Under the pieces are notes generated by a model, which searched no databases, had not been told where the DNA came from, and saw nothing but the letters and a program-made list of their open reading frames with translations. From assembly GCF_042678385.1 (NCBI RefSeq), contig NZ_JBHUDY010000001.1, positions 2,232,001 to 2,296,000 of the forward strand: DNA of 64,000 bases, given 5' to 3'. The DNA is from Sphingomonas_B tabacisoli (GTDB taxonomy: Bacteria > Pseudomonadota > Alphaproteobacteria > Sphingomonadales > Sphingomonadaceae). A program made the translations under genes and the position numbers. Positions within the stretch are counted from its first letter, which is position 1. Every line of letters starts with the position of its first letter. Shown one piece after another: positions 1 to 8,074 of this stretch.

Positions 1-990
1 CGTCTCGCCCGTCGCCATGCCGAGCAGATTTTCGTCGATCGCGCGGGCGAACAGCGCTCCGAAGCAATCGACAGCGCGGCGCGGCGACTCGCGCAGCCGC
101 TCCTGCAGTCGCTCGAGCTGCTTGTGGTGGCCGTCGATCAAGGCGTCGAGCCGGGCGTGAAGACCAGTAAAGGGCGGTCCATGCGCCGGCAGCACCAGCA
201 GATCGGCCGGTAGGTCGGCACGAAAACGCGCAAGGCTGTCCAGCCATTCGCGCAAGGGATCGCCTTCGGGCTCCAATGTCGTCACCGACACGATCGAGCT
301 GATCCGCGGCAAGACCTGGTCGCCCGAGATCATCACACGCGTGGCGTCATTGACGAGGCACAGATGCTCGGGGCTGTGGCCGCTGCCGACCACGGCGCGC
401 CAGTCGCCCAGCCGGTCGCCGGCCTGAACGCGCACATAGCCTTCGGGCATCCGGTGCACCGCGCGGGCGAAATTGCCCCACCCCCCGCTCGCGGCCGCTT
501 CGATCTGCTCGTCGATCCAGCCGGCGGCGCGCCATTGCATCCGCACGTCCTCAGGCGGCTCGGGCCGCGCATCGGCGACCAGCAGCCGCGCGGTAAGATA
601 TTCGCCGCGGGTCATCCACAAGCGCACGCCGAACTTCCGCGTCAGCCAGCCGGCGAGTCCCAGATGATCGGGGTGCATGTGCGTAACGATCACGCGCGTG
701 ATGGCGCGCCCGGCGAGCGGTCCGGACAGGACGCCGCGCCAGGCTTCCTTGCAGACATCCAGCGGCAAGCCGGTATCGACGATCGCAACGCCGTCGCCAT
801 CGTCCACCGCCCAGACGTTGATGTGCTTGAGAGGCCCGGGCACCGGCAGCCGCGCCCAGCGAACGCCGGGCGCGACGACGATCAGCTCGCCCGGCTCGGG
901 CGCCCGATCGTCGAACGGATAATGCAGGCCCTTGTGGCGGGCCGGGCTGGCGTGATGGTCCGCCAGCGACGCGTCGGGCGCGCGGCTCAC
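1..990 (-). CDS. MBL-fold metallo-hydrolase (C-terminus outside window)
   Basis: Zinc hydrolase of the metallo-beta-lactamase superfamily, probably cytoplasmic since no signal peptide is visible. The signature H-x-H-x-D-H is at residues 104-109 (HMHPDH). An SGHSPEHLC segment near residue 200 supplies a further metal histidine, and VLPAHGPPF near residue 265 supplies the last one. The frame is still open at base 1, so the C-terminus is missing. The GTG start at 990 shares the bases GTGA with the stop of trcR, so the two genes are probably translationally coupled. The substrate cannot be deduced; a thioesterase/glyoxalase-II-like or lactonase role is possible. Confidence 0.88.
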   Translation of the reverse strand, partial: MSRAPDASLADHHASPARHKGLHYPFDDRAPEPGELIVVAPGVRWARLPVPGPLKHINVWAVDDGDGVAIVDTGLPLDVCKEAWRGVLSGPLAGRAITRVIVTHMHPDHLGLAGWLTRKFGVRLWMTRGEYLTARLLVADARPEPPEDVRMQWRAAGWIDEQIEAAASGGWGNFARAVHRMPEGYVRVQAGDRLGDWRAVVGSGHSPEHLCLVNDATRVMISGDQVLPRISSIVSVTTLEPEGDPLREWLDSLARFRADLPADLLVLPAHGPPFTGLHARLDALIDGHHKQLERLQERLRESPRRAVDCFGALFARAIDENLLGMATGET

Positions 991-1670
991 CCCCGCTTGA
1001 ACGGATCGGCGAAGGCCGGATGGTTGGGAGCCTGGAGCTCGCCCTCTGCGGCTGCGTCGGCTTCGCGTGCCGCGCGCTCGCGCTGGGCGCGCAGTTCCTC
1101 GATCAGGGCCTCGCGATCGCTGTCGATCCGGGTATCCGCCTGCGCTTCGATGCCGGCTGCCTTCGCGGCCTTGGCCACCGCCGCGTCGAGCTCGCGCTGG
1201 GTGGTGAGGCCCAGCGTCACCGGGTCCTTCGGCGTGATGTTGGCAATGTTCCAGTGGCTGCGGTCGCGGATCGCGGCGATCGTCGTGCGGGTGGTGCCGA
1301 TCAGCTTGCCGATCGCGCCGTCCGAGACTTCGGGATGATTGCGGATGATCCATGCGATGCCGTCGGGCTTGTCCTGACGCTTGGAGACCGGCGTGTAGCG
1401 CGGCCCCTTGGTGCGGCGGATCTGCTCCGGGCCTTTCAGGATCTGAAGACGGTAGTTCGGGTCCTTCTGGCCCTTTTCGATCTCGTCCATCGTCAACTCG
1501 TGCGCGCGGACGGGATCGCGGCCGGTCAGCTTGGTCGCTGCGGTGTCGTCGGCGATCGCCTGCACTTCAAGCACGTGAAGGCCGCAGAAATCGGCGATCT
1601 GCTGAAACGAAAGCGACGTATTGTCGACCAGCCACGAAGCGGTCGCATGCGGCATGAGCGGCTGAACCAA
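987..1670 (-). CDS. trcR: Cell cycle transcriptional regulator TrcR (DUF1013)
   Basis: A 227-residue cytoplasmic protein of the DUF1013 family, which is restricted to alphaproteobacteria and annotated as cell-cycle regulator TrcR. The N-terminus (MPHATASWLVDNTSLSF, then FCGLHVLEVQAIADD) is the family hallmark. A helix-turn-helix-like segment (EVSDGAIGKLIGTTRTTI) lies near residues 115-135, and the C-terminal 60 residues are charged and probably coiled. I choose the TTG at 1670 because GGAGG (1676-1680) sits five bases upstream and the resulting start VQPLMPHATA matches the family. An ATG at 1655 is the alternative. The downstream MBL gene overlaps its stop. A terminator-like hairpin directly precedes the ribosome binding site. 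Confidence 0.9.
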   Translation of the reverse strand: MVQPLMPHATASWLVDNTSLSFQQIADFCGLHVLEVQAIADDTAATKLTGRDPVRAHELTMDEIEKGQKDPNYRLQILKGPEQIRRTKGPRYTPVSKRQDKPDGIAWIIRNHPEVSDGAIGKLIGTTRTTIAAIRDRSHWNIANITPKDPVTLGLTTQRELDAAVAKAAKAAGIEAQADTRIDSDREALIEELRAQRERAAREADAAAEGELQAPNHPAFADPFKRG

Positions 1671-1675
1671 GGAAA

Positions 1676-1715
1676 CCTCCAAAAACAAATAGGGCCGCCC
1701 CTTCACGGAGCGGCC
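1676..1715 (-). promoter_or_regulatory. Terminator-like hairpin and U-tract in the trcR leader, ending at the SD
   Basis: On the minus strand a 9-bp stem (GGCCGCTCC/GGGGCGGCC with one G-U pair, loop GTGAA, 1693-1715) is followed by CTATTTGTTTTT (1692-1681), then by the GGAGG ribosome binding site (1680-1676). It looks like an intrinsic terminator placed in the 5' untranslated region. It could attenuate trcR or end an upstream transcript. No gene lies immediately upstream on this strand. Confidence 0.6.
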
Positions 1716-1801
1716 GAATATCGAAGCCGATCTAGGCGCAGTGAGGCCAAGAGGCAAGCATGGTCGCGCGGAACCGGATCATGCTTAACGCGTATCGCCT
1801 G

Positions 1802-1820
1802 CGGCGCTCCAAGAGCGCCG
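1802..1820 (+). other. Perfect 8-bp hairpin before a PEP-CTERM gene
   Basis: CGGCGCTC-caa-GAGCGCCG forms an 8-bp stem with a three-base loop. It ends 10 bases before the GGAGG ribosome binding site of the PEP-CTERM gene at 1840. There is no T-run, so it may be a 5' stabilising structure rather than a terminator. Confidence 0.5.
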
Positions 1821-1839
1821 CGAAAAACAGGGAGGTGAC

Positions 1840-2343
1840 ATGAAACTCAAGATATTGGCCGCAGGGGCGGCCTTGGCTGCATACGCCGGCCCGGCCGCTG
1901 CCGCGACAATCGTGCTGCCCACGCGCACCACGGCGGATTATGTCCTGCTCGGTGGCGCCAAGCTGGCCAATCCGCCCGGCGGCCCCGCTACCCTTTTGTC
2001 GGTGACGGTGACTCCGATGGGCTCCGGAATGCTGCTGCTCGGGCCGGTCGAAACGAACTATGCAGGCATTTCTTTGGGACCGGTCGTCGCCGGCCAGACT
2101 TACACCTTCACACCCAACGCCGTCCTCTATTCCAACGGCAACAAGTACGGATATTGGTTCAGCGACCTGAGAGTGGCGACAGATCATAATATCCCGCAAC
2201 TCGCGACATATTCGAACATCACCATCGAACTCGGCTCCAACTTCGCGCCGATTCCGGAGCCCGCGACCTGGGCCGCGATGACGATCGGCTTCGGCCTGCT
2301 CGGCTTCTCCGCGCGCCGCCGTCCCAGCCCCGCCGCTGCATGA
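1840..2343 (+). CDS. Secreted PEPxxWA-CTERM protein, unknown function
   Basis: A 167-residue exported protein. It has an N-terminal signal peptide (MKLKILAAGAALAAYAGPAAA), a central region of about 110 residues rich in V, T and G with likely beta structure, and a C-terminal sorting tag: PEPATWAAM, a hydrophobic helix, then an Arg-rich end (SARRRPSP). In PEP-CTERM systems such tags are recognised by an exosortase; none is encoded in this window. GGAGGTG (1831-1837) fixes the ATG start. I recognise no catalytic motif. It stands alone between the divergent trcR unit and the convergent cyo operon. It is one of three PEPxxWA-CTERM proteins here. Confidence 0.85.
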   Translation: MKLKILAAGAALAAYAGPAAAATIVLPTRTTADYVLLGGAKLANPPGGPATLLSVTVTPMGSGMLLLGPVETNYAGISLGPVVAGQTYTFTPNAVLYSNGNKYGYWFSDLRVATDHNIPQLATYSNITIELGSNFAPIPEPATWAAMTIGFGLLGFSARRRPSPAAA

Positions 2344-2351
2344 AACCACAA

Positions 2352-2380
2352 GGCCGGGCGCTTTCTGCAAGCTCCCGGCC
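2352..2380 (+). terminator. GC-rich stem-loop after the PEP-CTERM gene
   Basis: GGCCGGG (2352-2358) pairs with CCCGGCC (2374-2380) across a 15-base loop, eight bases after the stop codon. There is no T-run, so it is at best a weak or bidirectional terminator between the PEP-CTERM gene and the convergent cyoD. Confidence 0.4.
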
Positions 2381-2410
2381 GATGATGGCGCCAAGCGTCC
2401 GAGCCCGCCC

Positions 2411-2830
2411 TTAGGGCTGCATCTGCCTCAGTTGATCCATCGGCATCGGCATCATGTTCGTGTTGAGATGGGCCATGATCCACATCGACCCGGTCACGAT
2501 CAGGAATACGACGAGAATCCCGAAGGCGAGCGCCAGCACGTTGTTGGTGTTGTCCGGCCCCGTGGTGATGTGCAGGAAAAAGACCAGGTGGACGCCCATC
2601 TGCGCAATCGCCAGCACGAGCAGCGCGACCGGAATCGACGGCGCGTAGATCAGCCGGGTGTTGGCCAGCACGAAGGCCGCGACGGTCAGGATCACCGAGA
2701 AGCCGAGGCCGAGATTGGCATTGGCGATCCAATGGCCCGCGCTTTCGGTCGGCTCGTCGCCGGGCGCATGGTCTTCGCGGTTGTCGAGCCAGCCGGCTTC
2801 GCGCCGCGGGTCGGAGTCGATCTCGCTCAT
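2411..2830 (-). CDS. cyoD: Cytochrome bo3 ubiquinol oxidase subunit IV
   Basis: A 139-residue subunit of the quinol oxidase. It contains three membrane helices (about residues 43-60, 67-88 and 100-122) after a hydrophilic N-terminus of about 35 residues. The QMGVHLVFFLHI segment is typical of CyoD/COX4_pro. It has no cofactor ligands and stabilises assembly of the CyoB binuclear centre. Its ATG overlaps the cyoC stop as ATGA, so it is the last gene of a coupled cyoABCD operon. The C-terminus ends in a Met/Gln-rich tail (MMPMPMDQLRQMQP). The heme O synthase gene cyoE is not adjacent. Confidence 0.93.
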   Translation of the reverse strand: MSEIDSDPRREAGWLDNREDHAPGDEPTESAGHWIANANLGLGFSVILTVAAFVLANTRLIYAPSIPVALLVLAIAQMGVHLVFFLHITTGPDNTNNVLALAFGILVVFLIVTGSMWIMAHLNTNMMPMPMDQLRQMQP

Positions 2831-3522
2831 GCAATCGCTCCCATCAGATAGACGATGGTGAAGATCCCGATCCAGACGATATCCAGCGCGTGCCAGAACA
2901 GGTTGAAGCAGATCAGCCTGTGCACGATTTCCGGCCGGAACCCCTTCACCTGCACCTGGGCCATCATCGTGAGCAGCCACAGCCCGGCCAGCGTCACGTG
3001 CAGGCCGTGGAGGCCGACCAGGCCGAAGAACGACGTCGCAAAGCCGCTGATCTGCGGCGTGATGCCCCGGTTCGCGAGATCGATGAACTCCAGCAGTTCC
3101 AGCCCCACGAATATGAGACCGAGCAGGCCGGTGATAAGCAGGAAGACCTGCGTCCAGAGCAGGTTGCGGGCATTGGTCGCCGCGAACGACAGGCCGCACG
3201 TATAGCTCGACAGCAGCAGCGCCGCAGTCTCCATCCCCACCCGCGGCATTTCGACCAGGTCGCGAATGCCGGGGCCGCCCGCCGTCGCGTTCCGCTGCAC
3301 CGCGAACGCCGCGAAGAAGCAGGAGAACATCACGATGTCGCTGAGCAGGAATATCCAGAAGCCGTAGCCGACGATGATCCGCTTGTTGGCCGGGCCGGTG
3401 GTCCCGTGACCGGCGCCCTCGATCGGCCCTTCCTGACCGTGGCCGCGATGGCCAAGGCGGTGCGGGTCCTCGCGGACGCGCCGGACGGTCTCGACGGCGG
3501 CGGGAAGCGACGTGTCGGTCAC
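2827..3522 (-). CDS. cyoC: Cytochrome bo3 ubiquinol oxidase subunit III
   Basis: A 231-residue inner-membrane subunit III of the heme-copper quinol oxidase. It has five predicted helices, the ELLEFIDL segment in helix III and the HGLHVTLAG segment typical of the family. The N-terminal 50 residues are hydrophilic and His/Gly-rich (HRLGHRGHGQEG), which is longer than usual. The GTG start at 3522 is chosen because it overlaps the cyoB stop as GTGA and gives a normal length. A longer upstream reading would run through the cyoB coding sequence and is rejected. Confidence 0.93.
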   Translation of the reverse strand: MTDTSLPAAVETVRRVREDPHRLGHRGHGQEGPIEGAGHGTTGPANKRIIVGYGFWIFLLSDIVMFSCFFAAFAVQRNATAGGPGIRDLVEMPRVGMETAALLLSSYTCGLSFAATNARNLLWTQVFLLITGLLGLIFVGLELLEFIDLANRGITPQISGFATSFFGLVGLHGLHVTLAGLWLLTMMAQVQVKGFRPEIVHRLICFNLFWHALDIVWIGIFTIVYLMGAIA

Positions 3523-5534
3523 GCGAGCGCTCCCTCGGCGGCAATCCGTTCGAGCAAGGCCTCGCGCGCCGCGCGCCGCTTGCGCTCGGCCTCCGCGACT
3601 TCCTCGACGGGCACATGGAACTCGTGCACGTCGCGCCAGGCGAACACGACGAATCCGGCGAATGCGGCCACAAGCCCCAGGCCAGCGAGCCACCAGATCT
3701 GCCAGATTAGCGCAAAGCCGGTCACGCTGGCGAACGCGGCGGTGTAGAAGCCGACGGGCGAATGCACCGGCATCTCGATCGCCTCATATTCGGGCTCGGG
3801 CGCCAATTGCTGGGTTTCGATCGCGCGCGTCTTGATGCCCCAATAGGCCTCTTCGCCTTCGACATTTGGCATCACCGCGAAGTTGAAGAAGGGCGGCGGC
3901 GACGGCGTCGCCCATTCCAAGGAACGCCCGTCCCACGGGTCGCCGGTCACGTCGCGCAACTTGTCGCGCTGCAGGATCGACACCACCAGCATGATGACCT
4001 GGCAGGCCACCCCGACGACGAGCACGGCCACGCCAAGCACCGAAAGCTCCAGCATCCCCCGCCATTCGACGATGTTCACATGCTGCAGCCGCCGGGTCAT
4101 CCCTTGCAGCCCGAGGATGTAAAGCGGCGTGAACGTGATCCAAAAGCCGAAGAAAGCGAACCAGAACGACGCCTTCCCCCAGCCTTCGTGCAAGCGGAAA
4201 CCGAATGCCTTGGGAAACCAGAAGTCGACGCCGGCAAACAGGGCGAAAACCACGCCGCCCACGATGACGTTGTGGAAATGGGCGACGAGGAACATCGAGT
4301 TGTGAACGAGGAAGTCGGCCGGCGGCACGGCGAGCAGCACCCCGGTCAGGCCGCCGATGATGAACGTGAAAACGAAGCCCAGCGACCACAGCATCGGCAC
4401 GCTGAAGCGGACGCGGCCGCCATACATGGTGAAGATCCAGTTGTAGATCTTCACACCGGTGCCGACCGCGATCACGCTGCTCGCGATCCCGAAGAAGGTG
4501 TTCACCGCGGGGCCGGCGCCCATTGTGAAGAAATGGTGCAGCCACACCATCATGGACACCACGCAGATGAACAGCGTCGCCGCGACCATCGAGCGGTAGC
4601 CGAACAGCGGCTTGCCCGAAAAGGTCGAGAAGATTTCGGAGAAAATGCCGAACGAAGGCAGCACCAGGATATAGACTTCCGGATGTCCCCAGGCCCAGAT
4701 GAGGTTCATGAACATCATCGGGTTGCCGCCCGCGTCGTTCGTGAAATAGTGCCAGCCGAAGAAGCGATCGAGGCTCAGCATGGCGAGCGTCGCGGTCAGG
4801 ATCGGGAACACGGCGACGATCAGCAGGCTCGAGGCCAGCGCGGTCCAGCAAAAGACCGGCATGCGCAGCAGGCTCATGCCGGGGCAGCGCATCTTCAGCA
4901 CCGTCGTGACGAAGTTGATGCCCGTCGCCAGCGTGCCGATCCCAGAGATCTGCACCGCCCAGAGATAGTAATCGACGCCTACGCCCGGCGAATAGGTCGC
5001 TTCGCTCAAGGGCGGATAGGGCAGCCAGCCGGTACGCGCGAACTCGCCGACGAAGAGCGAGATGTTCACCAGCAGCGCGCCCGTGGCCGTGAGCCAGAAG
5101 CTGACCGAGTTCAGCGTCGGAAACGCCACGTCGCGCACGCCCAGCTGCAGCGGCACCAGGAAGTTCATGAAGCCGATCACCAGCGGCATCGCGCCGAAGA
5201 AGATCATGATCGTGCCGTGGGCGGAGAAGATCTGGTTATAATGCTCGGGCTCCAGATAGCCTTGCGAGCCTCCGATCGCGACGGCTTGCTGGGTGCGCAT
5301 CATGATCGCGTCGGCAAAGCCGCGGACCAGCATCACCAGCCCGAGCAGGCAATACATGATGCCGATATTCTTGTGATCGACGCTCGTGATCCAGTGGTGC
5401 CACAGATACGGCCACCAGCGCTTGTAGGTGATGAGGCCCAGCACGCCGGCGATCACCAGGATCAGCACGAAAGACGTGATCAGCGGGATCGGTTGGCTCA
5501 GGGGAATGGCGGACCAGCTCAGCTTGCCGAACAT
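3519..5534 (-). CDS. cyoB: Cytochrome bo3 ubiquinol oxidase subunit I
   Basis: The 671-residue catalytic subunit that oxidises ubiquinol, reduces O2 to water and pumps protons in the inner membrane. The heme and copper ligands fall at the same positions as in the E. coli protein: H106 (FSAHGTIM) and H421 for low-spin heme b, H284 and Y288 (GHPEVYIL) with H333-H334 (LHHFF) for CuB, and H419 (VAHFHN) for heme o3. About 14-15 membrane helices are present. The ATG lies three bases after the cyoA stop and is preceded by GGAGGGAGG inside cyoA. The C-terminal hydrophilic tail is rich in Glu, Arg and Ala. Confidence 0.97.
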   Translation of the reverse strand: MFGKLSWSAIPLSQPIPLITSFVLILVIAGVLGLITYKRWWPYLWHHWITSVDHKNIGIMYCLLGLVMLVRGFADAIMMRTQQAVAIGGSQGYLEPEHYNQIFSAHGTIMIFFGAMPLVIGFMNFLVPLQLGVRDVAFPTLNSVSFWLTATGALLVNISLFVGEFARTGWLPYPPLSEATYSPGVGVDYYLWAVQISGIGTLATGINFVTTVLKMRCPGMSLLRMPVFCWTALASSLLIVAVFPILTATLAMLSLDRFFGWHYFTNDAGGNPMMFMNLIWAWGHPEVYILVLPSFGIFSEIFSTFSGKPLFGYRSMVAATLFICVVSMMVWLHHFFTMGAGPAVNTFFGIASSVIAVGTGVKIYNWIFTMYGGRVRFSVPMLWSLGFVFTFIIGGLTGVLLAVPPADFLVHNSMFLVAHFHNVIVGGVVFALFAGVDFWFPKAFGFRLHEGWGKASFWFAFFGFWITFTPLYILGLQGMTRRLQHVNIVEWRGMLELSVLGVAVLVVGVACQVIMLVVSILQRDKLRDVTGDPWDGRSLEWATPSPPPFFNFAVMPNVEGEEAYWGIKTRAIETQQLAPEPEYEAIEMPVHSPVGFYTAAFASVTGFALIWQIWWLAGLGLVAAFAGFVVFAWRDVHEFHVPVEEVAEAERKRRAAREALLERIAAEGALA

Positions 5535-5537
5535 CGA

Positions 5538-6467
5538 TCAGTGCCTCCCTCCGGTCGAAACTTCGCGTCCCGCATGCTGCGAGTTCTCGGGCTCCGGGCC
5601 GGGGCCGGGCGGGACCTTCTGGCTGGCAATCGCAAGGAACAGCCGCGGATCGACGGCACGGAAAGCGAGCGGTGGAACCGCCTGGCTCTGCTGCGCCAGC
5701 TTCGCATAGGTCGGCGAATCCAGCGCCGGTCCCGCCGCGGTTTTGACGCCCGCGGCCCAGGCTTCGAATTGCGGCGGCGGCACGCTCTTCACCTGGAATT
5801 GCATGTCCGAAAAACCGTCGCCGCTGAAATGGCCGGACAAGCCGAAAAGCACCCCGGGCCGGTCGGCCTGCAGGTTGAGCTGCGAGACCATCCCCGGCAT
5901 CGCGTAGATCATGGAACCGAGCCGCGGCACGAAGAAGGTGTTGAAAACACTCGCCGAAGTGATCGAGAAGTGCACCGGCACGCCGGCTGGAACCACGAGC
6001 TGGTTGACGGTCGCGATGCCGTGCTGCGGGTAGATGAACAGCCACTTCCAGTCGAGCGAGACGACCTGCACTTCCAGCGGCGGCACCTTGGAGGGTAGCG
6101 GCCGGAACGGATCGAGCCGGTTGGAGCCGATCCAGATCACGCCGCCGATGAACATGATGGTGAGGATCGGGATCGACCAGACCACCGCCTCCACTCGCCC
6201 GGAATAGGACCAATAGGGCAGATATTCCGCCTTCGTATTCCACGCGCGATATTTCCACGCGATCCAGAAGGCGAGCAGGATCGTCGGGATGACGATCGCC
6301 AGCATGATCATGGTCGCGTCGATCAGGATCTTGCTGTCATTGGCGCCGACCGGGCCGGCCGGGTCCAGCACCCCTCCCGAACATCCGCTTATGCCGGCTG
6401 CGGTGACCGCTCCGAACCCGATGAGCAGGATACGCTGTACCGATCCCAGTTGGGAGGAAGGACGCAT
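5538..6467 (-). CDS. cyoA: Cytochrome bo3 ubiquinol oxidase subunit II
   Basis: A 309-residue lipoprotein subunit II. The signal peptide ends in a lipobox (ISGC, Cys about residue 29). Two membrane helices follow (about 48-70 and 90-112), then a periplasmic cupredoxin-like domain without the CuA ligands, as expected for a quinol oxidase. The C-terminal COX_ARM region carries a Pro/Glu-rich tail (PPGPGPEPEN). I choose the ATG at 6467 because it gives a normal lipoprotein signal; an upstream ATG at 6521 adds 18 unconvincing residues. It is the first gene of cyoABCD, and its upstream region holds an inverted repeat. Confidence 0.94.
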   Translation of the reverse strand: MRPSSQLGSVQRILLIGFGAVTAAGISGCSGGVLDPAGPVGANDSKILIDATMIMLAIVIPTILLAFWIAWKYRAWNTKAEYLPYWSYSGRVEAVVWSIPILTIMFIGGVIWIGSNRLDPFRPLPSKVPPLEVQVVSLDWKWLFIYPQHGIATVNQLVVPAGVPVHFSITSASVFNTFFVPRLGSMIYAMPGMVSQLNLQADRPGVLFGLSGHFSGDGFSDMQFQVKSVPPPQFEAWAAGVKTAAGPALDSPTYAKLAQQSQAVPPLAFRAVDPRLFLAIASQKVPPGPGPEPENSQHAGREVSTGGRH

Positions 6468-6505
6468 ATGGACATACCCCCGCGCGCGGACGCTGCCGAT
6501 CCAAA

Positions 6506-6552
6506 CCGGATTATCGAACAAAGTTCCGGGAAAAGCACGGCGTATAATCCGG
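6506..6552. promoter_or_regulatory. Inverted repeat upstream of cyoA
   Basis: CCGGATTAT (6506-6514) and ATAATCCGG (6544-6552) form perfect 9-bp arms separated by 29 bases. They lie in the 117-bp gap between tRNA-Thr and cyoA, about 40-85 bases upstream of the cyoA start. The AT-rich arms stand out from the GC-rich surroundings. This could be an operator or part of the cyo promoter; no known consensus is claimed. Confidence 0.4.
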
Positions 6553-6584
6553 GTTAGCCGGTTTGTACTTCTGCAGCCAGGAAA

Positions 6585-6660
6585 TGGTGCCGAGTGTCCG
6601 ACTCGAACGGACGACCTACCGCTTACAAGGCGGTTGCTCTACCAGCTGAGCTAACCCGGC
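6585..6660 (-). tRNA. tRNA-Thr (anticodon UGU)
   Basis: A complete 76-nt cloverleaf including an encoded CCA. The acceptor GCCGGGT pairs with ACTCGGC, the D-arm contains AGCTCAGCTGGTAGAGC, the anticodon stem is ACCGC/GCGGT around loop CTTGTAA (anticodon TGT), and the T-arm contains GTTCGAGTC. It has the same arrangement as E. coli tRNA-Thr(UGU). Confidence 0.97.
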
Positions 6661-6727
6661 GTCGCCACGCCCAATGCGTCATTGCCGCGCGAACGTCCAG
6701 CCTGCGCGAGGCCCGGAGGTGCCGGCA

Positions 6728-7573
6728 CTAAAGGGCTTTGCCGAGCAGCGCCTGCAGCCGCGTCCAGGCATGTTCGGCCTGGGGCTGGTTATAGACCGGG
6801 CTATCCGGCGGGCACCAGCCATGCATGGTGCCTTTGTAGACTTCGATTTCGGCGGGCTGTTTGCCGGCAGCGAACGCGGCGCGGAGCTTGTCCTTGTCGG
6901 CCGGCGCGCGCGCATCGTCGTTCTCCGCGATCGCGATCAGCCAATTCGCCTTCATGGACGGGACCAGCGCCAGCATCGGATCGGTCGCAAGGCCGCCGCC
7001 GTGGAATGTGCCCCCCGCCCGGACACGCGCCGGCGAAGCCGCGGCCGTGAGCATCACCATCGGGCCGCCCATGCAATAACCGGTGCTGCCTATGCCGCGT
7101 TTCTTGTCGACCTGGGGCTGGGCATCGAGGAACGCGATGAATGCCTTGGCGTCGCGCGTCGTCGCCTCGTGGGTCAGCACTGCCCGCCACGGATCGACCT
7201 TCGCCCGGAACGCGTCGTCGAACCCCTGTCCGGTCTTCGCGAACGGCGATTTGGTCGAGCGGTAGAACTGGTTGACGGTCAGCACGGCATAGCCGGCCGC
7301 AGCAAGCCGGTCGGCCATTTGCCGGAAGGCCGGACGGAGACCGAAAATATCCGGCCAGACGAGCACGGCGGGGTGCTTGCCAGTGATTGGCGCGACGAAA
7401 TAGGCATCGCATGTGCCGTCCGACGTCGTGATGGTGACATCGCGTCCGCGAACTTCGGCCGCATCCGCCGAGCTCGGGAGCATCGCAGCCACGCCCAGCG
7501 CAGCCGTCGCCGTCCCGAAACCGCGGCGCGTCATCATGTTGGCGTTGTCGGCGGCGGTCAGTTCGTCACACAT
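6728..7573 (-). CDS. Tat-exported dienelactone hydrolase family protein
   Basis: A 281-residue alpha/beta hydrolase. The N-terminus carries a twin-arginine signal (TRRGFG, Arg16-Arg17, followed by a hydrophobic stretch ending SSADAAE), so the enzyme is probably exported folded to the periplasm. The dienelactone-hydrolase signature GYCMGG places the nucleophile at Cys167. An acidic residue in AENDDARAP and the histidine in GTMHGWCPP complete the triad. AAGGGG upstream supports the ATG at 7573. The family hydrolyses lactones or small esters; the substrate is unknown. It is monocistronic, facing away from tRNA-Cys. Confidence 0.9.
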   Translation of the reverse strand: MCDELTAADNANMMTRRGFGTATAALGVAAMLPSSADAAEVRGRDVTITTSDGTCDAYFVAPITGKHPAVLVWPDIFGLRPAFRQMADRLAAAGYAVLTVNQFYRSTKSPFAKTGQGFDDAFRAKVDPWRAVLTHEATTRDAKAFIAFLDAQPQVDKKRGIGSTGYCMGGPMVMLTAAASPARVRAGGTFHGGGLATDPMLALVPSMKANWLIAIAENDDARAPADKDKLRAAFAAGKQPAEIEVYKGTMHGWCPPDSPVYNQPQAEHAWTRLQALLGKAL

Positions 7574-7771
7574 GGCGATCCCCTTCTGTCGGCGCGTTCG
7601 CCGGTTTCGGGCATTCTGCCGCAGCTTGGGGCGACGCCGCAAGCGGAACAGCGACGAGGCGGCGCCCCGCCACCCCTTCCGAATGGCCATCGAATAGACG
7701 TCTCGACCGATGCGGGGGCGAAGGCCGCCATTGCCAAGATGAAAGCGTCTGATTAAGGCCCCCAGACCCAA

Positions 7772-7804
7772 CTGCGGAAAAAGCTGCGGAAAAAGTGCGG
7801 AAAG
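7772..7804. repeat. 2.8 copies of a 12-bp tandem repeat
   Basis: CTGCGGAAAAAG occurs twice in tandem (7772-7783, 7784-7795), followed by a partial copy TGCGGAAAG (7796-7804). It lies in the 272-base gap between the Tat-exported hydrolase and tRNA-Cys. I see no gene in that gap; it may hold the promoters of both. Confidence 0.6.
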
Positions 7805-7845
7805 ACCACTTTCGCGACAACTTTTCCTAGGTGTCTCAGTTGCTT

Positions 7846-7919
7846 GGCCCGATGGCGGAGTGGTTACGCAGAGGACTGCAAATCCTTGCACGCCGGTTCG
7901 ATTCCGGCTCGGGCCTCCA
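7846..7919 (+). tRNA. tRNA-Cys (anticodon GCA)
   Basis: A 74-nt tRNA with encoded CCA. The acceptor GGCCCGA pairs with TCGGGCC, the discriminator base is T (U73, the Cys identity base), the anticodon loop is CTGCAAA with anticodon GCA, and the T-arm contains GGTTCGATTCC. Confidence 0.97.
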
Positions 7920-7976
7920 CACAGTCGCACATTCTGAGGGTCCCTGCCTAGCGCAGAGCCCCCTCGCATGGTCTCT

Positions 7977-8001
7977 CTCCACGGCCTTCATGGCCGTGGA
8001 G
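7977..8001. other. Perfect 10-bp hairpin between tRNA-Cys and the PEP-mutase-like gene
   Basis: CTCCACGGCC-ttcat-GGCCGTGGAG is a perfect 10-bp stem. It lies about 60 bases after tRNA-Cys and 74 bases beyond the end of the convergent gene at 8075. It may terminate either transcript, but lacks a T-run on both strands. Confidence 0.5.
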
Positions 8002-8074
8002 GAAATCACCGTTACGCCCGGCACAGCCCGGATCGCGCGTTCGCGGCGCCTTGTGAAATGAGGCCGCGCGTCCC

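Noticed and set aside
3762..6098. Plus-strand open frame of 778 codons, rich in His, Arg and Glu
   Set aside because: Antisense to cyoB and cyoA, which have all catalytic residues; composition is that of a GC-rich shadow frame with no domain.
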